Positions 35,226-47,374 of a stretch of DNA of 64,000 nt are shown here, piece after piece. Origin of the DNA: Dysidea avara (taxonomy: Eukaryota; Porifera; Demospongiae; Dictyoceratida; Dysideidae). The notes below the pieces were generated by a model. That model worked only from the letters and a program-made list of their open reading frames with translations. It was not told where the DNA came from and searched no databases. A program made the position numbers and the translations under genes. The stretch is from the NCBI RefSeq assembly GCF_963678975.1, contig NC_089280.1, positions 710,501 through 774,500 on the forward strand, written 5' to 3'. Within the stretch, counting starts at the first letter, position 1; every line of letters begins with the position of its first letter.

Positions 35226-38200
35226 ATGGAGGATGCAGGCAGTGATGTCAGATCAAAGAGATTAGCAAGACTGCAACAACAGTCACAGCCGGTGCAGGTG
35301 ACGACACCCACTCCACGTGCCATACCTGTCAGTAGCAAGGAGCCTGAAGTGAGGCAACCAGTAGCTGCTGCCTCTACTGCTGCTGCTACCACTGTTGTTA
35401 AGCCAACTGCAACCACTCCAACAAAGAAAGTTACTGACAAAATGGCTTCTCCAGTGAAGGCAAGAATTATACTTGCTTGTTTTGTGTGTCTGTCCTATAC
35501 ATGTCTGTCTGTCTGTGTGTCTGTCTGCATATCTACAGTCATGAACACAACACATGCAGCTGCAAACCTTATAAGCTGAAACAAAATAATATTATGTAGT
35601 GTTACAATGGTTATGAATTTAGCAAAGGTAACGGGTAGTGTTTTTATTGCAGTTGTCAAATGAACATTAACCAAATGGAAACATATGTACACTGTAGCAA
35701 GTCACATTATGTGATATTTTATTGTTGTATTTAGGAGTTGACTATGGTGGAATCCCAGTCAGCAGTTCTATCACACTTGTTCTGCACTAAAGTGGTATGT
35801 ACACAAGCCATCACTGCTAAGCCGTGCTCACTGTTAGCTCCTTAGGTCATCTCTTCAGGAGGGTCAGGTGGTGAAATTCTCCGGTACTCTCATAAGGTGA
35901 TGAAGCTAGATCCAAGTAAGGTGCCCGCTGACCCAGGAATGAGCGAGGTGAGGTGCTTTCATGTTGTGGTCTCATGTTCCAGTTTGTCTTGACCAGAAAT
36001 TCAAATTGCTCCTATTGAGATGATTGTCCAGGGAATTGGTAAGTCCATGAGATACAGTATTGTGGACACTTAAGGACACCTACATAATCCAGACAATTAG
36101 TTAAGATCCCAAAGTATCCCTTAGTGGATAAACTGACCTGGAAAATCAGGACACCTTGATAATCAGGACACCTTGATAATCAGGACACTATTGGTTGGTG
36201 CCAAGGTGTCCATTATATGTATCTCCAATGTACTGTACAACATGCAGCATTGTACAAAACTGTTGCATGCTACAGTTTGCATGACTGTACGTGCATGCGT
36301 TGTTCAACCACTGTGTGTTAAGTCTTATCGTGTTCCCTTCTGTAGGATGTTGTTAAGGTTTTAGTGGTGTCGTACAATCGTGCTTGCTCGTCGCATCCAC
36401 CTGGGGTACAGCCCACGGTGTGGTCACAGCTAACAAACTGTTCCAAAGATGTTGTTGCTGTGGTGCTGCTAGAACAACTGAAGGAAGGTATGTTGTACTT
36501 GTGATTATGAGAGTGGAGTAGTGTATGTGTGGCACTACATTTGATAAGGAATAGCATAATATACATAGTTATACCATGTCTGCAAGGGATTCGTTGATAT
36601 ACATACACCCAAGCCTGAGACCCCAAACAGTGTCTTAATTGCTCATACTAAAGGTGTATATCTACTATTCTGTAGGTGCTGCACGTAAATACGTACAAAC
36701 GGGTACTGTACATAAGCAGCGGCTGCAGTAGGTGCTATGGATCGTAGTTTACTTCTAACATTGTTGTCATAAATATAATTTTTGAGTATAGGTACTTAGC
36801 ATAAAGCAGTGTTTGGCTGCGTGGGTGACAAGTTGTTGAGTAGGCCAATCTCATCTCAAGTCAACTTGGCCATGTACCTATCTGTAGTTGTTTCGATTTG
36901 TTATATGTTCTTATGGTGTTTGTTCCTGTGCTCAGTTGTTCTTACATCCATGTTTAGTTTTTGAGCGGGAAATTTATGGAGGACAAGAAATTGTGGAGGA
37001 CATTATAGGCATACAATACAACAAACACCCACAATACTGTAACATTCCCTCTGCCTTGGTGTCCATACAATAAAACAGAAAGTCATTTGTGGGCTCGTGA
37101 TCTAATTTTGACAGTGGATCAGACATGGTGAATTCAATTATCATAGGGTGGCAACAGACCTGTGTTCCAGGATAATTTTACAGTGTACGGTCACACAAGT
37201 CAATTTACACTTGTCAAAAGTGCTTTCCTAGACTCTGTTGTACAATGTGTATGCACTGTGTGACTTAGTTGTCTTACATTCGTATTAATAAGCAGTGGAA
37301 GAATTAAAATTCTGTTGTTGGTACAGAAGGGTGTGATATTGAGCCCTTCCCTGGTGTGTCATAATGTGAAGCTGTCTTGTAAAATATTGTAACATTACCT
37401 ATTGGATTACCATGGTGATGTGTGATTAATGGTGTATACTCGTAGGGGTGCAGACAGTTGATGTGGACGATATCTGGTCAGTATATTCTTCATCATCGAA
37501 GAGTCAGGTTTGTGTTGTATCTGATGTCCCTTGGGAGACTGATTGAAACTATATTGTTACCGTTGATGTACCTTAACTACATTTGTTTGGGTCCTGCTTG
37601 ACATGGTCACTATAATGAGGTGGTCTTATTAATGAGGTCATGAAGTACACCTTAGCTGTGTTTGGGACTTACTTGACATGGTCACTATAATGAGGTGGTC
37701 TTACTAATGAGGTAACCACTGAGTGAGGCTTCACTGCATTGTTACACTGTAAGTTATGTAATTGTAGGCAAAGCCTTTTGAACTCTAAAAAGTGATAATT
37801 TGTTTTTGTTAAAAAATTATCTTTAATATGTGGCCACACCTTGTCTATAGGAGACCTGTCTGGATTCTATTTTGTAACAATCAATACTTTGATCTTGTAG
37901 GGTTCTCTGGCGACGTTCATCACCCTTCTTAGCAGTTGGTCTCCAGATGGTGTCACCGTGCCTCCTGAATTACTCACTAAACTGCTTACGTTAGCTAAAA
38001 CTGAGTCGTCATTTGCTCAAGAAGCATTTACTCAGTTGGTAAAGACAGCTGGTCTTGATGCAAAGAATGCTAGCTCGTATGAAGAAATTGCTCTTGACAT
38101 CAGCAAATCTCAGAGCGCCCTAAGTGTTCTTTTTGGCCAATCTCTTTTCTCTGAGTTTGTTGGTGAACAGTTATTGAAAGAAGTATCCACAGCAATCCAC

Positions 38201-39183
38201 CGCTTGGGAATCTATTTTGAAAAGGACTCCATGTTTTCTGGCTTCTTGTCACCATCGACGATACCTGGAAAACTGGATGCAAATTTATTAAAAGATAAAC
38301 GATTCCAATCTTTTGTACAGATTCGTGGTTTTCCTGATCACATGCGGATCGATGACATCAAGCATTGTTGTCAGCCAATACAAGATGGACTACACAAATG
38401 TCAGGAGTGTGTCACCACAGGATTCCTGAAGGTGCTAAGGACATCGCAGAAGTCAAATGCCATTGGCTGGCTGGCTAGTGTTGTAGGACTGAATGAATTA
38501 CGTTGTGGACCTCAATTTCGACAGAAGACAACAATAGAACCTGTGGCTTCTGATGGTAAGAAATGAACTCTTATTATAAGCACATTATAGGTTAACCCTA
38601 ATTGTAGGCATGGAGAAATTACATATATGGTTTATTTTGTCTTCAGGTTATATGTTGAATTTCTCAGCTGTACTAGTGCAACTGTGTCAACCGTTCTTTG
38701 GGACTGCTCCAAATAGCAAGCTAGCTAAGATAGATCCCAGTTATTGCACATCACTGCAGTGCAGGCTAGATCTTTACAATGAGCCGTGTCTTGCTCATGG
38801 AAATATATGTAGGTAGAGTTGATTGGCATTAATTAAAATGTAATTATGTTGTATATTTGCAGCTGCTGAAGAGAGTTTGGCTAAAGGACATGAAAGATAT
38901 TTTCCAACCAGCAGTAAGTTGTGCGTGTACATGCATGTGTGGTGCGTGTATGTGTGTGCATGTGTGTGCATGTGTGTGCATGTGTGATGTGACGGACAGT
39001 CTGCCCCTACTCTGCCGCTATTACTGTGGTAGTCTTAAAGTATTATTTGATGTCTTTTATCTCATACATATCTCTCTACCCACTAGCGGACTACAACTTC
39101 ATGACAGAGATATTCCACATCACTCAGAGAGGACTACATGTTGGATTAATGGCAGCCATTAGGACTTTTGGTAATGAGCTGAA
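35226..39183 (+). CDS. UBE4B: UBE4/Ufd2-like ubiquitin ligase, 5' half (copy 2)
   Basis: This is a near-identical second copy. Exons lie at 35226-35453, 35735-35794, 35846-35947, 36346-36487, 36676-36711, 36792-36883, about 36958-37075, 37446-37507, 37901-38555, 38647-38808, 38863-38913 and 39087-39183. In the large exon one Leu of copy 1 is Ser here (NASLYEE to NASSYEE). Other changes are an SP to SH-type change near 36,390 and loss of a candidate splice donor: GTAAGC after 25926 is ATAAGC after 36711. The U-box half is again missing. The next sequence is the third SINE/foldback block, then mobile elements. If any remaining exons exist they must lie beyond the window, which would need an intron of more than 24 kb. 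Confidence 0.72.
36142..36188. repeat. 17-bp tandem repeat in a UBE4 intron, three units (copy 2)
   Basis: Same ATAATCAGGACACCTTG unit as at 25,323, but two units fewer. Confidence 0.88.
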
Positions 39184-39319
39184 GTAAGTGTAACTCATGT
39201 GGTATACATACTTGATCATTTGTGTAGTCCATACCATCTTTGTGTTGTATCTTTTGTCAAGCACATCCTGTGTATGTGTGCGTGCGTGCATGTGTGAGTG
39301 TGTGTGTGTGTACTATGTG

Positions 39320-39618
39320 AGGTAGCATAGCCAAGTGGCTGGAGCAGTGGCCTGGTGATCGAAAGGTTCCAACCAATTTGGTGTTGTTGTTGTTTCCTAA
39401 ACTTTTTTCACATTGCTCTAGTCTACCCAGCTGTATATTGGGGACCTGGTGGCTTGGTGTCATCTGTGGAAGCAGCCCACCCAGCTGTAGCATCAATGGG
39501 TACCTGGTGCTTACTGGGGAAGCAAATGCCCAATTGTCCTAGCTTGTCTCACTTTGTGGTGTTGGGGTTGTTGTGGAACTTCAGGTTCCATGACCTCTCT
39601 TACAATAAATATGATACT
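39320..39618 (+). repeat. tRNA-like SINE candidate (copy 3)
   Basis: Third copy of the 13,121 element, carried by the segmental duplication. Confidence 0.4.
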
Positions 39619-41144
39619 ATTTGTTTATATGTTTATGATACTAAATACATCCAATGGGTAGCTATAGTGCTGGACATCATTAGTTTCCAAAAGTTGCTTT
39701 CTGTGTATGTGATGTCATGACTTTATGTTTGGTCAATGTTAACGAAATTTGGACAGGTGGTGCATACAACCATTGTGGTTATACAAAGGAAGTTGAAGCC
39801 ATACCAATGTGAACTTTCCCGCAATGATGTAATACCTCATTACATCAGTGTTTTACATTCTTCACTTTTCCTACACACAGGTGCAAGCTACAAACCTGAA
39901 TTTTGGTGGGAAAGGAGTACTGTGATAGCTCTAACTTCTACAGAAGCAGATTTTTGAAATCATAATTTATTTCAATGTTATTATAAATTAAAGGAGGACA
40001 AAAATTTATTTTTTCTCAGCCAACGGTTCAACAATGACAGTGACACTTGCTTGGTATACAAATATAATGAACCATGTACAGAAACAGATTTTCAGTATGA
40101 GATTTAATCAAGTTGCAGTTTTTTAAAAAAAAAGAGGAACCAGCCTTAACCTTTAAAGCCACACAAAATTATTGAGGAATACGTGTTTATACCAAAATGG
40201 GCTTAGCTGTATTGCCAGGTTACTTGGTATTCCTAACTCTATTAGCCTAAAACCATCAAAAGAAAGTTTATTCATTGGGTTACTAAGGGAAGCCATTGTA
40301 ACAACAGAGGCTGACTTGTTATAAAGTGATGAAGAATAACAACTGGTTTGATCGCAACGCCACATTCCCTGTTTGTCTACCATGTTAATCAGCATTTGAA
40401 TCACATGAGCTGTATATAGCCTTACTTGCCTATGGTTGGCGAGTCAGCCAATTGTTATTTGGAGTGAATAGGACCAACTAGCAATGAGTTACGGATCATT
40501 TTCTAAAGGTATGTAAAGGATATGTGTGCTTATAAACTCGAATTTATTTTCTCAGTGTGTTTTGGTCCTCATGTTTTCATTGTAGGGTAAATGCTTAGGT
40601 ATCGTTTAATCCTTATTAAGTCAGGAGTAAAATGACGTTTATTGCATAGTTGTAGGATAAACACTTTGAAAACTGCAGCTTTTTGTTTACAACCATGCAC
40701 AACGGCCTATCAAGTTTTTTTCTAATGTAGCATTTTGCATTTTTGAAAAGTTATGATGTCCAGCACTGTACCACGCTATGTAATAACCCTAGCTTACTAG
40801 CTTGTAAATTTTAATTTTCCTTACACTTATAAAATAGTAGAAGCACTCACCCTTGTTTGTTTATTCTGAGATACCGGGACCACACGTTGTTTAAACCAAT
40901 GATGAACAGGAGATGGTAGACTGTTCCTCTGATCAGCCATCAATGTAGTATGCTACATGATTGTAGAATTACAATATGTGATATCATGGTAGAAGAAAAT
41001 TAACAGTTTGTATTGATGTAATTATGTCAGGTGTAGGTGACCTCCTTTGTTTCCCTATTGTTTACTGTGATCCATAATTGAACTTACACTGTACACACTG
41101 TTCTAAGCTTACCATTCCAGTAATGGTGTTCTATAATGACTCAA

Positions 41145-43047
41145 ATCATACAGTATGATAGTACTGTATAGTAGGAACCACAAAGGAGTAGGTGTGGCCC
41201 ACGAAATAACATCTTCCAAAAACCATTCTTTGACGATGATGAGGCAGTGTTGGTTAGGTAAAACTAAGCCCAAACAAGCTTTCAGATTGACCTGAAATGC
41301 TTGCTATGGAATTTAGAAAAAATTAACAGAATTTTCTACTGACTAACTGACTGACTGACTGATTCCTTCAGACAAGTGTAGCTAGATAACTGCTAAGGCT
41401 ACGGACTTGATTTTTTTCACTGTTCGATGCTGCTTTGGCCTGAGAGGTGCTTTTTTGGCATACCGCAGTACGTACAATGTATTTTTCATGGACTTAGCAG
41501 TGTCCTCCTTTGTGGCTCATTCATCTTTGCTGACAGGGAAAATGTCAATTTGATGGTAGCATGTGATGGCAGCATGTGATGGCTTCCCTTCATACCGGAA
41601 ATCGTCTGTATTTTTCATAGTGGCTATTTTGATTGCAGAGGTGCTTTTCGAACAGTTCTTGATTCGTACTGCTTTGTAAAAGGTTGAACATAGCCGTCAC
41701 TTTTCAGACGATAATTGATGTAACTGGGGCACGTGGCACCATTTGTATCTTTCAGTATGCGTGGATTACAGAGGTGCTTTTCGAACAGTTGTTGATCCAA
41801 AATGTTGTGTAATGGGGTGAACACAACTGTCAGCGAAGCGTAATGGATGCTTAACTTTTCAGACATAGCTGTGGCATGTGGTGCCATTCCAGATGCAGTA
41901 TGTGTGGGTTCACCAGTCATAATAATTGTTTGCAAGAAAAGTTAATAAACAAGTATATACACAAAAAATTTGGAATTTTCAACCCTTAACACATTGCTAA
42001 AGGTACTGAAACAAGTTGGAGTAGTCCATGATATTAAATCACAGTAAAACAATAAGAAGTGTTATATCCCTACTGTGCATTTCCGTTATGGTATCTTGAG
42101 CACAATAGGGATATAACACTTCTTATTGTTTTACTGTGTTTTAATATATGAACTACTCCAACTTGTTTCAGTACTTTTTACCGATATGCTATGGTCCCTA
42201 CTCTAGTTGAAAATCTTAATGTTTTGTGTACTTGTTTGTTGACTTCTTTATTATGACTGGTGAACCCACACATACTGCATCTAAAATGACACCACATGCC
42301 CCAGCTATATCAATTATCATCTGAAAAGTGAGGTATTCGTTGTCAGCTAAGTTCAGCCCATTACACAGCAGTACGAATCAAGAACTGTTCGAAAAGAACC
42401 TCTACAATCCACACACACCGAAAGAATTGGTGCTGCGCACCCCAGTTATATCAATTATTGTCTGAAAAGTGAAGCATCCATTACGCTTTGTTGTCGGTTA
42501 TGTTTAACCCATTACACAGCAGTACGAATGAAGAACTGTTCAAAAAGCACCTCTGCAATCAAAACAGCCACTATGAAAATAAGGATGATTTCCGTTATGA
42601 AGAGAAGCCATCACATGCTACTGCCAAATCGACACTTCACTGTCAGCAAAGATGAATGGGACACAAAGGAGGACACTGGTAAGTCCATGAAAAATGCATT
42701 GTACGTACTGTGGTATGCCAAAAGGTACCTCTCGGGTTGAAGCAATGTCAAACAGTGAAAAAATCTAGCTCGTAGCCTTAGCAGTTATCGAGTTATGCTT
42801 GTCGACAATCAGTCAGGCAGTTAGTCAGTAGAAAATTCCATTAAATAAATTATTTTTAAAATTCCGTAGCTACTTGTTGAAAGCATTTTGAGTCGATCTG
42901 AAAGCTTGTTTGGGCTTATTTTTACCTAACCAATACTGCCTCATCATTGTCAGGAAAAATTGAGACTGGTTTTTGAGTGATGCTATTTCATTGGCCATGC
43001 CTACTCATTTGTGATCCCTACTATACACTACTATCATACTGTATGAT
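41145..43047. mobile_element. 1.9-kb foldback element (copy 3)
   Basis: Same ATCATACAGTATGATAGTA termini and central hairpin (about 42,040-42,140) as the other two long copies. It has a few more differences, for example in the left half near 41,800. Confidence 0.8.
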
Positions 43048-43228
43048 ACAAAGTAGTGATGTGCGATATATCGAAAAAATATCAATTTCGTGATAATTTT
43101 GTCGATATCGTTATCGTATCGATTTTCGATACTGCTTTAGCAGATTTCGATATTTATCGAAAAGGTAATATTTTGTGATAATTATCAAAGAATATTTCGA
43201 TAAATCATTTAGTGTGTGATTGCGCAAT

Positions 43229-43329
43229 TGTAGTGTAATGTAATGATTGATTGTGATTATGTAATGTACTGCTATATATATGTACGCATGCGTGTACAAT
43301 GATTCATTCTAATAATGCCTAATAGTACA
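43229..43329 (+). repeat. 5' LTR
   Basis: The 101-bp direct repeat is identical to the 3' LTR. It contains TATATATATG and the palindromic ACGCATGCGT, the likely promoter region. Confidence 0.95.
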
Positions 43330-43374
43330 TGGTGTCAGAAGTGTTAGTTCGCTCTACTCACCAGTTACAGTGAC

Positions 43375-46300
43375 ATGGCTACGTTCCAAGTGTCGCCGCC
43401 AGAGGCATTTGACTTTTCTCAGCCCGACAGTTGGCCGAAGTGGATAAGAAGATTTGAGCGATTTCGCCAAGCATCCGGTCTTCAAGACAAAGCAGAAAAA
43501 AGTCAAGTAAATACTCTGATTTACACAATGGGAGATAAAGCAGATGATCTTTTGTCTTCATTTGGACTAAGTGACGAGGAGGAAAAGAAATACTCAACAG
43601 TTAAAGCGAAGTTCGATGGCTATTTTGTGAAACGACGAAATGTTATATTCGAACGAGCCAGATTTAACTCGCGCAAACAGTTGAAAGATGAATCAGTGGA
43701 CAGTTTCATAACAGATCTATTCAGTTTGGTTGAGCACTGTGGTTATGGGCAACTGCGGGATGAGATGGTTAGAGACAGACTGGTAGTAGGTTTGCTTGAC
43801 GCTTCTTTATCAGAGAAGATGCAGTTAGATTCTGAGTTGACGCTTGATAAAGCCCTTTCGATGGCTCGGCATAGTGAAGCAGTGCGTAAACAGCAACCTG
43901 TGGTAAGAGGCACCGCCCAACAGAATGATCTTACTGTTGAACATGAAACAATTGACACCTTGAACTCAAAGAATGTAATCTCTCCCAGACAACGATCCTT
44001 CAGCTACCCCACAAGAAATGAATCACTACAGTCAGCACAAAAATGCTCCAGGTGTGGCAAAAGCCCCAGACATGGTAAACAGCAGTGCCCTGCAAGAGCC
44101 AGCATTTGTAAGAAGTGCAATAAGACTGGTCACTACACTTCATGTTGTTTCACCAGAGGTGTCTCACATGTAACTGCTAGTACAGAAAACAATGACTCAG
44201 ATGAAGATACCTTTCTGGGAAGTGTAGAGTTACAAGGGGAGTCACAATGGTTTGCTACCGTTTGTTTAAACAAGAAAGATGTGGAATTTAAGCTGGACAC
44301 TGGGGCAGAAGTAACAGTTATCTCTGAAACTACATTTTCAAAATTCTCTGATATCAAATTGAAAAGGCCAACCAAAGCTCTCTTTGGCCCTACAAAATCA
44401 CCCCTCAAAGCTGTTGGGCAGTTCACAGGATGTTTTCAATACCTCAACACTTCCTGCAAGTTACATGTGTTTGTAGTGAAAGATTTAAAGATCAATTTGT
44501 TGGGCCTTCCTGCAATTACCGCCTTAAACCTTATTGCAAGAGTTCAGCACATATCTTCTTCCAAAGAATCAGTTTTTAAGTCGTATCCCAAAGTCTTTCA
44601 AGGTCTAGGCACACTAGGCAAAGAATACAAGATACCTTTGAAGCCAGATTCTAAACCATATGCCCTACATACAGCCAGGCGTGTTCCAATTTCACTACGT
44701 AAAGAAGTGGAGAGAGAAATTAAGCGGATGGAATCTCTCAAAGTGATATCTCCAATTGATGGACCGTCACAATGGTGTGCTGGAATGGTGGTGATCCCTA
44801 AGTCATCGGGTAAAGTAAGGATTTGTGTTGATATGAAGCCGCTCAACGAGAACGTGATGAGAGAATTTCACCCACTACCAGCAGTAGATGAAACTCTAGC
44901 CCAACTTTCAGGGGCAAGAATATTCACAAAATTAGATGCAAACTCGGGTTTCTGGCAAATTCCACTTGCCCAGGAATCACGTCCACTCACCACATTTATA
45001 ACCCCCTATGGGAGGTATCAGTTTAATGTGCTTCCTTTCGGAATTACATGTGCACCTGAATTATTCCAGAAACGGATGAATGTTTTACTGAAAGACTTGG
45101 ATGGGGTGTTGTGCCTTATGGACGATGTGTTAGTCTATGGAAAAAGCCAAAGTGAGCATGATGAAAGACTTGAAGCAGTGCTGAAACATATTGAGGAGTG
45201 TGGCATGACACTTAATAGTGAAAAGTGTGAATTTTCCAAAACACAAGTGAAGTTTTTGGGGCACATTATTGACCAGAACGGAGTTAGAGCAGACCCAGCG
45301 AAGACTGAAGCCATCATACAGATGGCAGCTCCACAGAACACAACTGAATTGAGGAGATTCACTGGAATGGTTAACCAGCTATCCAAATTTATTCCAAATT
45401 GTGCCGACTATTTACATCCACTTAATTCCTTGCTGAGCAAGAAGAATGTCTGGCTGTGGGGACCAAGCCAAGAACAAGCTTTTGTTACAATGAAAGAAAA
45501 GTTATCATATTTGACGACTTTAGCTCTTTACAATCCAGCATGGAGCATCAAACTCTCCGCTGATGCTTCGTCCTATGGAGTCGGGTCAGTTCTGCTTCAG
45601 GAGAATGATGGTAAATGGCAGCCAATAGCGTACGCCTCCCGCACTATGTCGGATACAGAGAAGCGATATGCACAAATCGAGAAGGAGGCTCTTGCCTTAA
45701 CTTGGGCAGCTGAGAAGTTTTCAATGTATCTCCTGGGCAGATCATTTTGTATGGAAACAGATCATAAGCCATTGGTACCTTTACTGAGTACAAAGAATTT
45801 GGATGACTTGCCCCCACGTGTACTGCGTTTTAGATTAAGACTAATGAGGTACAACTTTTCAATTGTTTACACACCAGGAAAGTTTCTGTACATCTCAGAT
45901 GCCCTTTCCAGATCTCCACTTCCACAGTCAACTGACTCGCATGACCTACAAGAACCAGTAGAAGCTTACATTGCTAATGTTGTATCAACCCTTCCTGCTA
46001 CTCCAGGTCGCCTGGATACATTACGAACTGCTCAGAAACAAGACAAAGTTTTATCCCAGGTGGCACACTTTTGCAAAGTGGGGTGGCCAGAGAAAAAGCC
46101 AAATGGTCCTACAGCAAAATTCTGGCTTGTAAGAGGTGAGCTGTCTCTTTATGATGACTTGTTACTTCGTGGACAGAGAATTGTGATCCCATCAGATCTT
46201 AGAGAAGACACTCTGCAAAGGTTACATGAAGGGCATCAAGGAATGGTCAAATGTCATCTTCGGGCACGTGACTCTGTTTGGTGGCCGGGTATATCTAGTG

Positions 46301-47265
46301 ACATCAATAATTTCATACATCAATGTGATACCTGCTGTGAAAATTTTCAGATTACTACAGAACCAATGATTCCCACAGAATTACCTAAAAGACCATGGGA
46401 GAAAGTAGCTTCTGATCTGTTTGAACTGAAAGGTACTCCTTATATTGTGGTTGTTGATTACTTTTCTCGTTACATAGAAATTCTCAAGCTGACTACTACA
46501 ACTTCAGCTAGTATTATTTCTGCTCTAAAAGCTATCTTTTCAAGGCACGGTATTCCTGACTCATTGACAACTGATAATGGTCCTCAATATGCCTCGAAAG
46601 AATTCAATCAGTTCGCCAAATCCTACAATTTCACTCACCAAACCAGTAGCCCATATCACCCTCAAGGAAATGGCGAAGCTGAGCGTGCTGTTAGAACTGT
46701 TAAAAGCTTGCTCAAGAACTGTACTGATCCACACTTGGCTCTACTGTCATACAGGACTACACCCCTGCCATTTTGCAGCTACTCACCTGCACAATTGTTA
46801 ATGGGACGGCATTTGCGTTCACCTGTGCCAATGTCAGAGCAAGTGCTTACCCCAAAATGGCCAGATTTGGGTGAGTTTCATCAAGTTGATGACCGATACA
46901 AGCAAAAATTGAAGAAACAATTTGACAGACGACATCGTGTCCGTGAGCTGCCAGTGTTAGATGACAACACTCCAGTCTACATATCTAGTGGAAGCAATAC
47001 ACCTACAACACCAGGTAGTGTAGTTCACACGGCCGGTCAACGAACATACCAAGTGCAAACACCAACTGGAATAACTCGACGCAATCGTAGCTTTTTGCAA
47101 GAGAGACCTGTGGGACCAGATGAACAGTTACCAGTAGAGTCAGAAAGTTCTTATTCAGGGGAAGAAACAGAGAGGAGTCAGAGTACAGTAGTTCAAAGAA
47201 GCCCAATCCTTACGAGGTCAAAGACAGGAACTGCCATTAACCCTCCTGTAAAACTCAACTTATAA
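43375..47265 (+). CDS. Gag-pol polyprotein of Gypsy-type retrotransposon
   Basis: The single 1296-codon frame starts at an ATG 45 nt after the 5' LTR. Order of parts: gag-like region (about 1-215); two zinc knuckles (224-258, CSRCGKS and CKKCNKTGHYTSCC); aspartic protease with LDTGAEV (Asp308); reverse transcriptase (about 430-600) with FTKLDAN (Asp521) and LMDDVL (Asp583, Asp584); RNase H starting at LSADAS (Asp730); integrase with an HHCC zinc finger from His951; and a DDE core at Asp1014, Asp1067 and Glu1101. The order RT-RNase H-integrase is that of Gypsy, not Copia. Gag and pol share one frame with no stop or shift, and there is no envelope gene. A chromodomain is not evident. All catalytic residues I looked for are present, so it may be active. 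Confidence 0.96.
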   Translation: MATFQVSPPEAFDFSQPDSWPKWIRRFERFRQASGLQDKAEKSQVNTLIYTMGDKADDLLSSFGLSDEEEKKYSTVKAKFDGYFVKRRNVIFERARFNSRKQLKDESVDSFITDLFSLVEHCGYGQLRDEMVRDRLVVGLLDASLSEKMQLDSELTLDKALSMARHSEAVRKQQPVVRGTAQQNDLTVEHETIDTLNSKNVISPRQRSFSYPTRNESLQSAQKCSRCGKSPRHGKQQCPARASICKKCNKTGHYTSCCFTRGVSHVTASTENNDSDEDTFLGSVELQGESQWFATVCLNKKDVEFKLDTGAEVTVISETTFSKFSDIKLKRPTKALFGPTKSPLKAVGQFTGCFQYLNTSCKLHVFVVKDLKINLLGLPAITALNLIARVQHISSSKESVFKSYPKVFQGLGTLGKEYKIPLKPDSKPYALHTARRVPISLRKEVEREIKRMESLKVISPIDGPSQWCAGMVVIPKSSGKVRICVDMKPLNENVMREFHPLPAVDETLAQLSGARIFTKLDANSGFWQIPLAQESRPLTTFITPYGRYQFNVLPFGITCAPELFQKRMNVLLKDLDGVLCLMDDVLVYGKSQSEHDERLEAVLKHIEECGMTLNSEKCEFSKTQVKFLGHIIDQNGVRADPAKTEAIIQMAAPQNTTELRRFTGMVNQLSKFIPNCADYLHPLNSLLSKKNVWLWGPSQEQAFVTMKEKLSYLTTLALYNPAWSIKLSADASSYGVGSVLLQENDGKWQPIAYASRTMSDTEKRYAQIEKEALALTWAAEKFSMYLLGRSFCMETDHKPLVPLLSTKNLDDLPPRVLRFRLRLMRYNFSIVYTPGKFLYISDALSRSPLPQSTDSHDLQEPVEAYIANVVSTLPATPGRLDTLRTAQKQDKVLSQVAHFCKVGWPEKKPNGPTAKFWLVRGELSLYDDLLLRGQRIVIPSDLREDTLQRLHEGHQGMVKCHLRARDSVWWPGISSDINNFIHQCDTCCENFQITTEPMIPTELPKRPWEKVASDLFELKGTPYIVVVDYFSRYIEILKLTTTTSASIISALKAIFSRHGIPDSLTTDNGPQYASKEFNQFAKSYNFTHQTSSPYHPQGNGEAERAVRTVKSLLKNCTDPHLALLSYRTTPLPFCSYSPAQLLMGRHLRSPVPMSEQVLTPKWPDLGEFHQVDDRYKQKLKKQFDRRHRVRELPVLDDNTPVYISSGSNTPTTPGSVVHTAGQRTYQVQTPTGITRRNRSFLQERPVGPDEQLPVESESSYSGEETERSQSTVVQRSPILTRSKTGTAINPPVKLNL

Positions 47266-47273
47266 AAGGGAGA

Positions 47274-47374
47274 TGTAGTGTAATGTAATGATTGATTGTG
47301 ATTATGTAATGTACTGCTATATATATGTACGCATGCGTGTACAATGATTCATTCTAATAATGCCTAATAGTACA
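47274..47374 (+). repeat. 3' LTR
   Basis: Identical in sequence and length to the 5' LTR. It begins nine bases after the gag-pol stop codon. Confidence 0.95.

Larger units (their letters stand above)
39154..43053. repeat. Segmental duplication, copy 3 of the SINE/foldback block
   Basis: It follows the last UBE4 exon of copy 2 and matches the 12.9- and 28.4-kb blocks. It has slightly more substitutions and small indels than copy 2 has relative to copy 1, mainly between 40,870 and 42,300. It ends at the third hAT MITE, after which no further unit follows. Confidence 0.9.
43229..47374 (+). mobile_element. Intact Gypsy-type LTR retrotransposon with 101-bp LTRs
   Basis: The 5' LTR (43229-43329) and 3' LTR (47274-47374) are identical, start TGTAGTG and end TACA. 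The element sits between GCAAT direct repeats (43224-43228 and 47375-47379), a 5-bp target duplication usual for Gypsy elements. A primer-binding-site candidate, TGGTGTCAGAAG, directly follows the 5' LTR. A purine tract (AAAAGGGAGA) directly precedes the 3' LTR. The whole element is 4,146 bp. Identical LTRs and an open gag-pol frame point to very recent insertion. LTRs this short are unusual. Confidence 0.96.

Noticed and set aside
43379..45386. Minus-strand frames across the Gypsy element
   Set aside because: Shadows of the intact plus-strand gag-pol frame.
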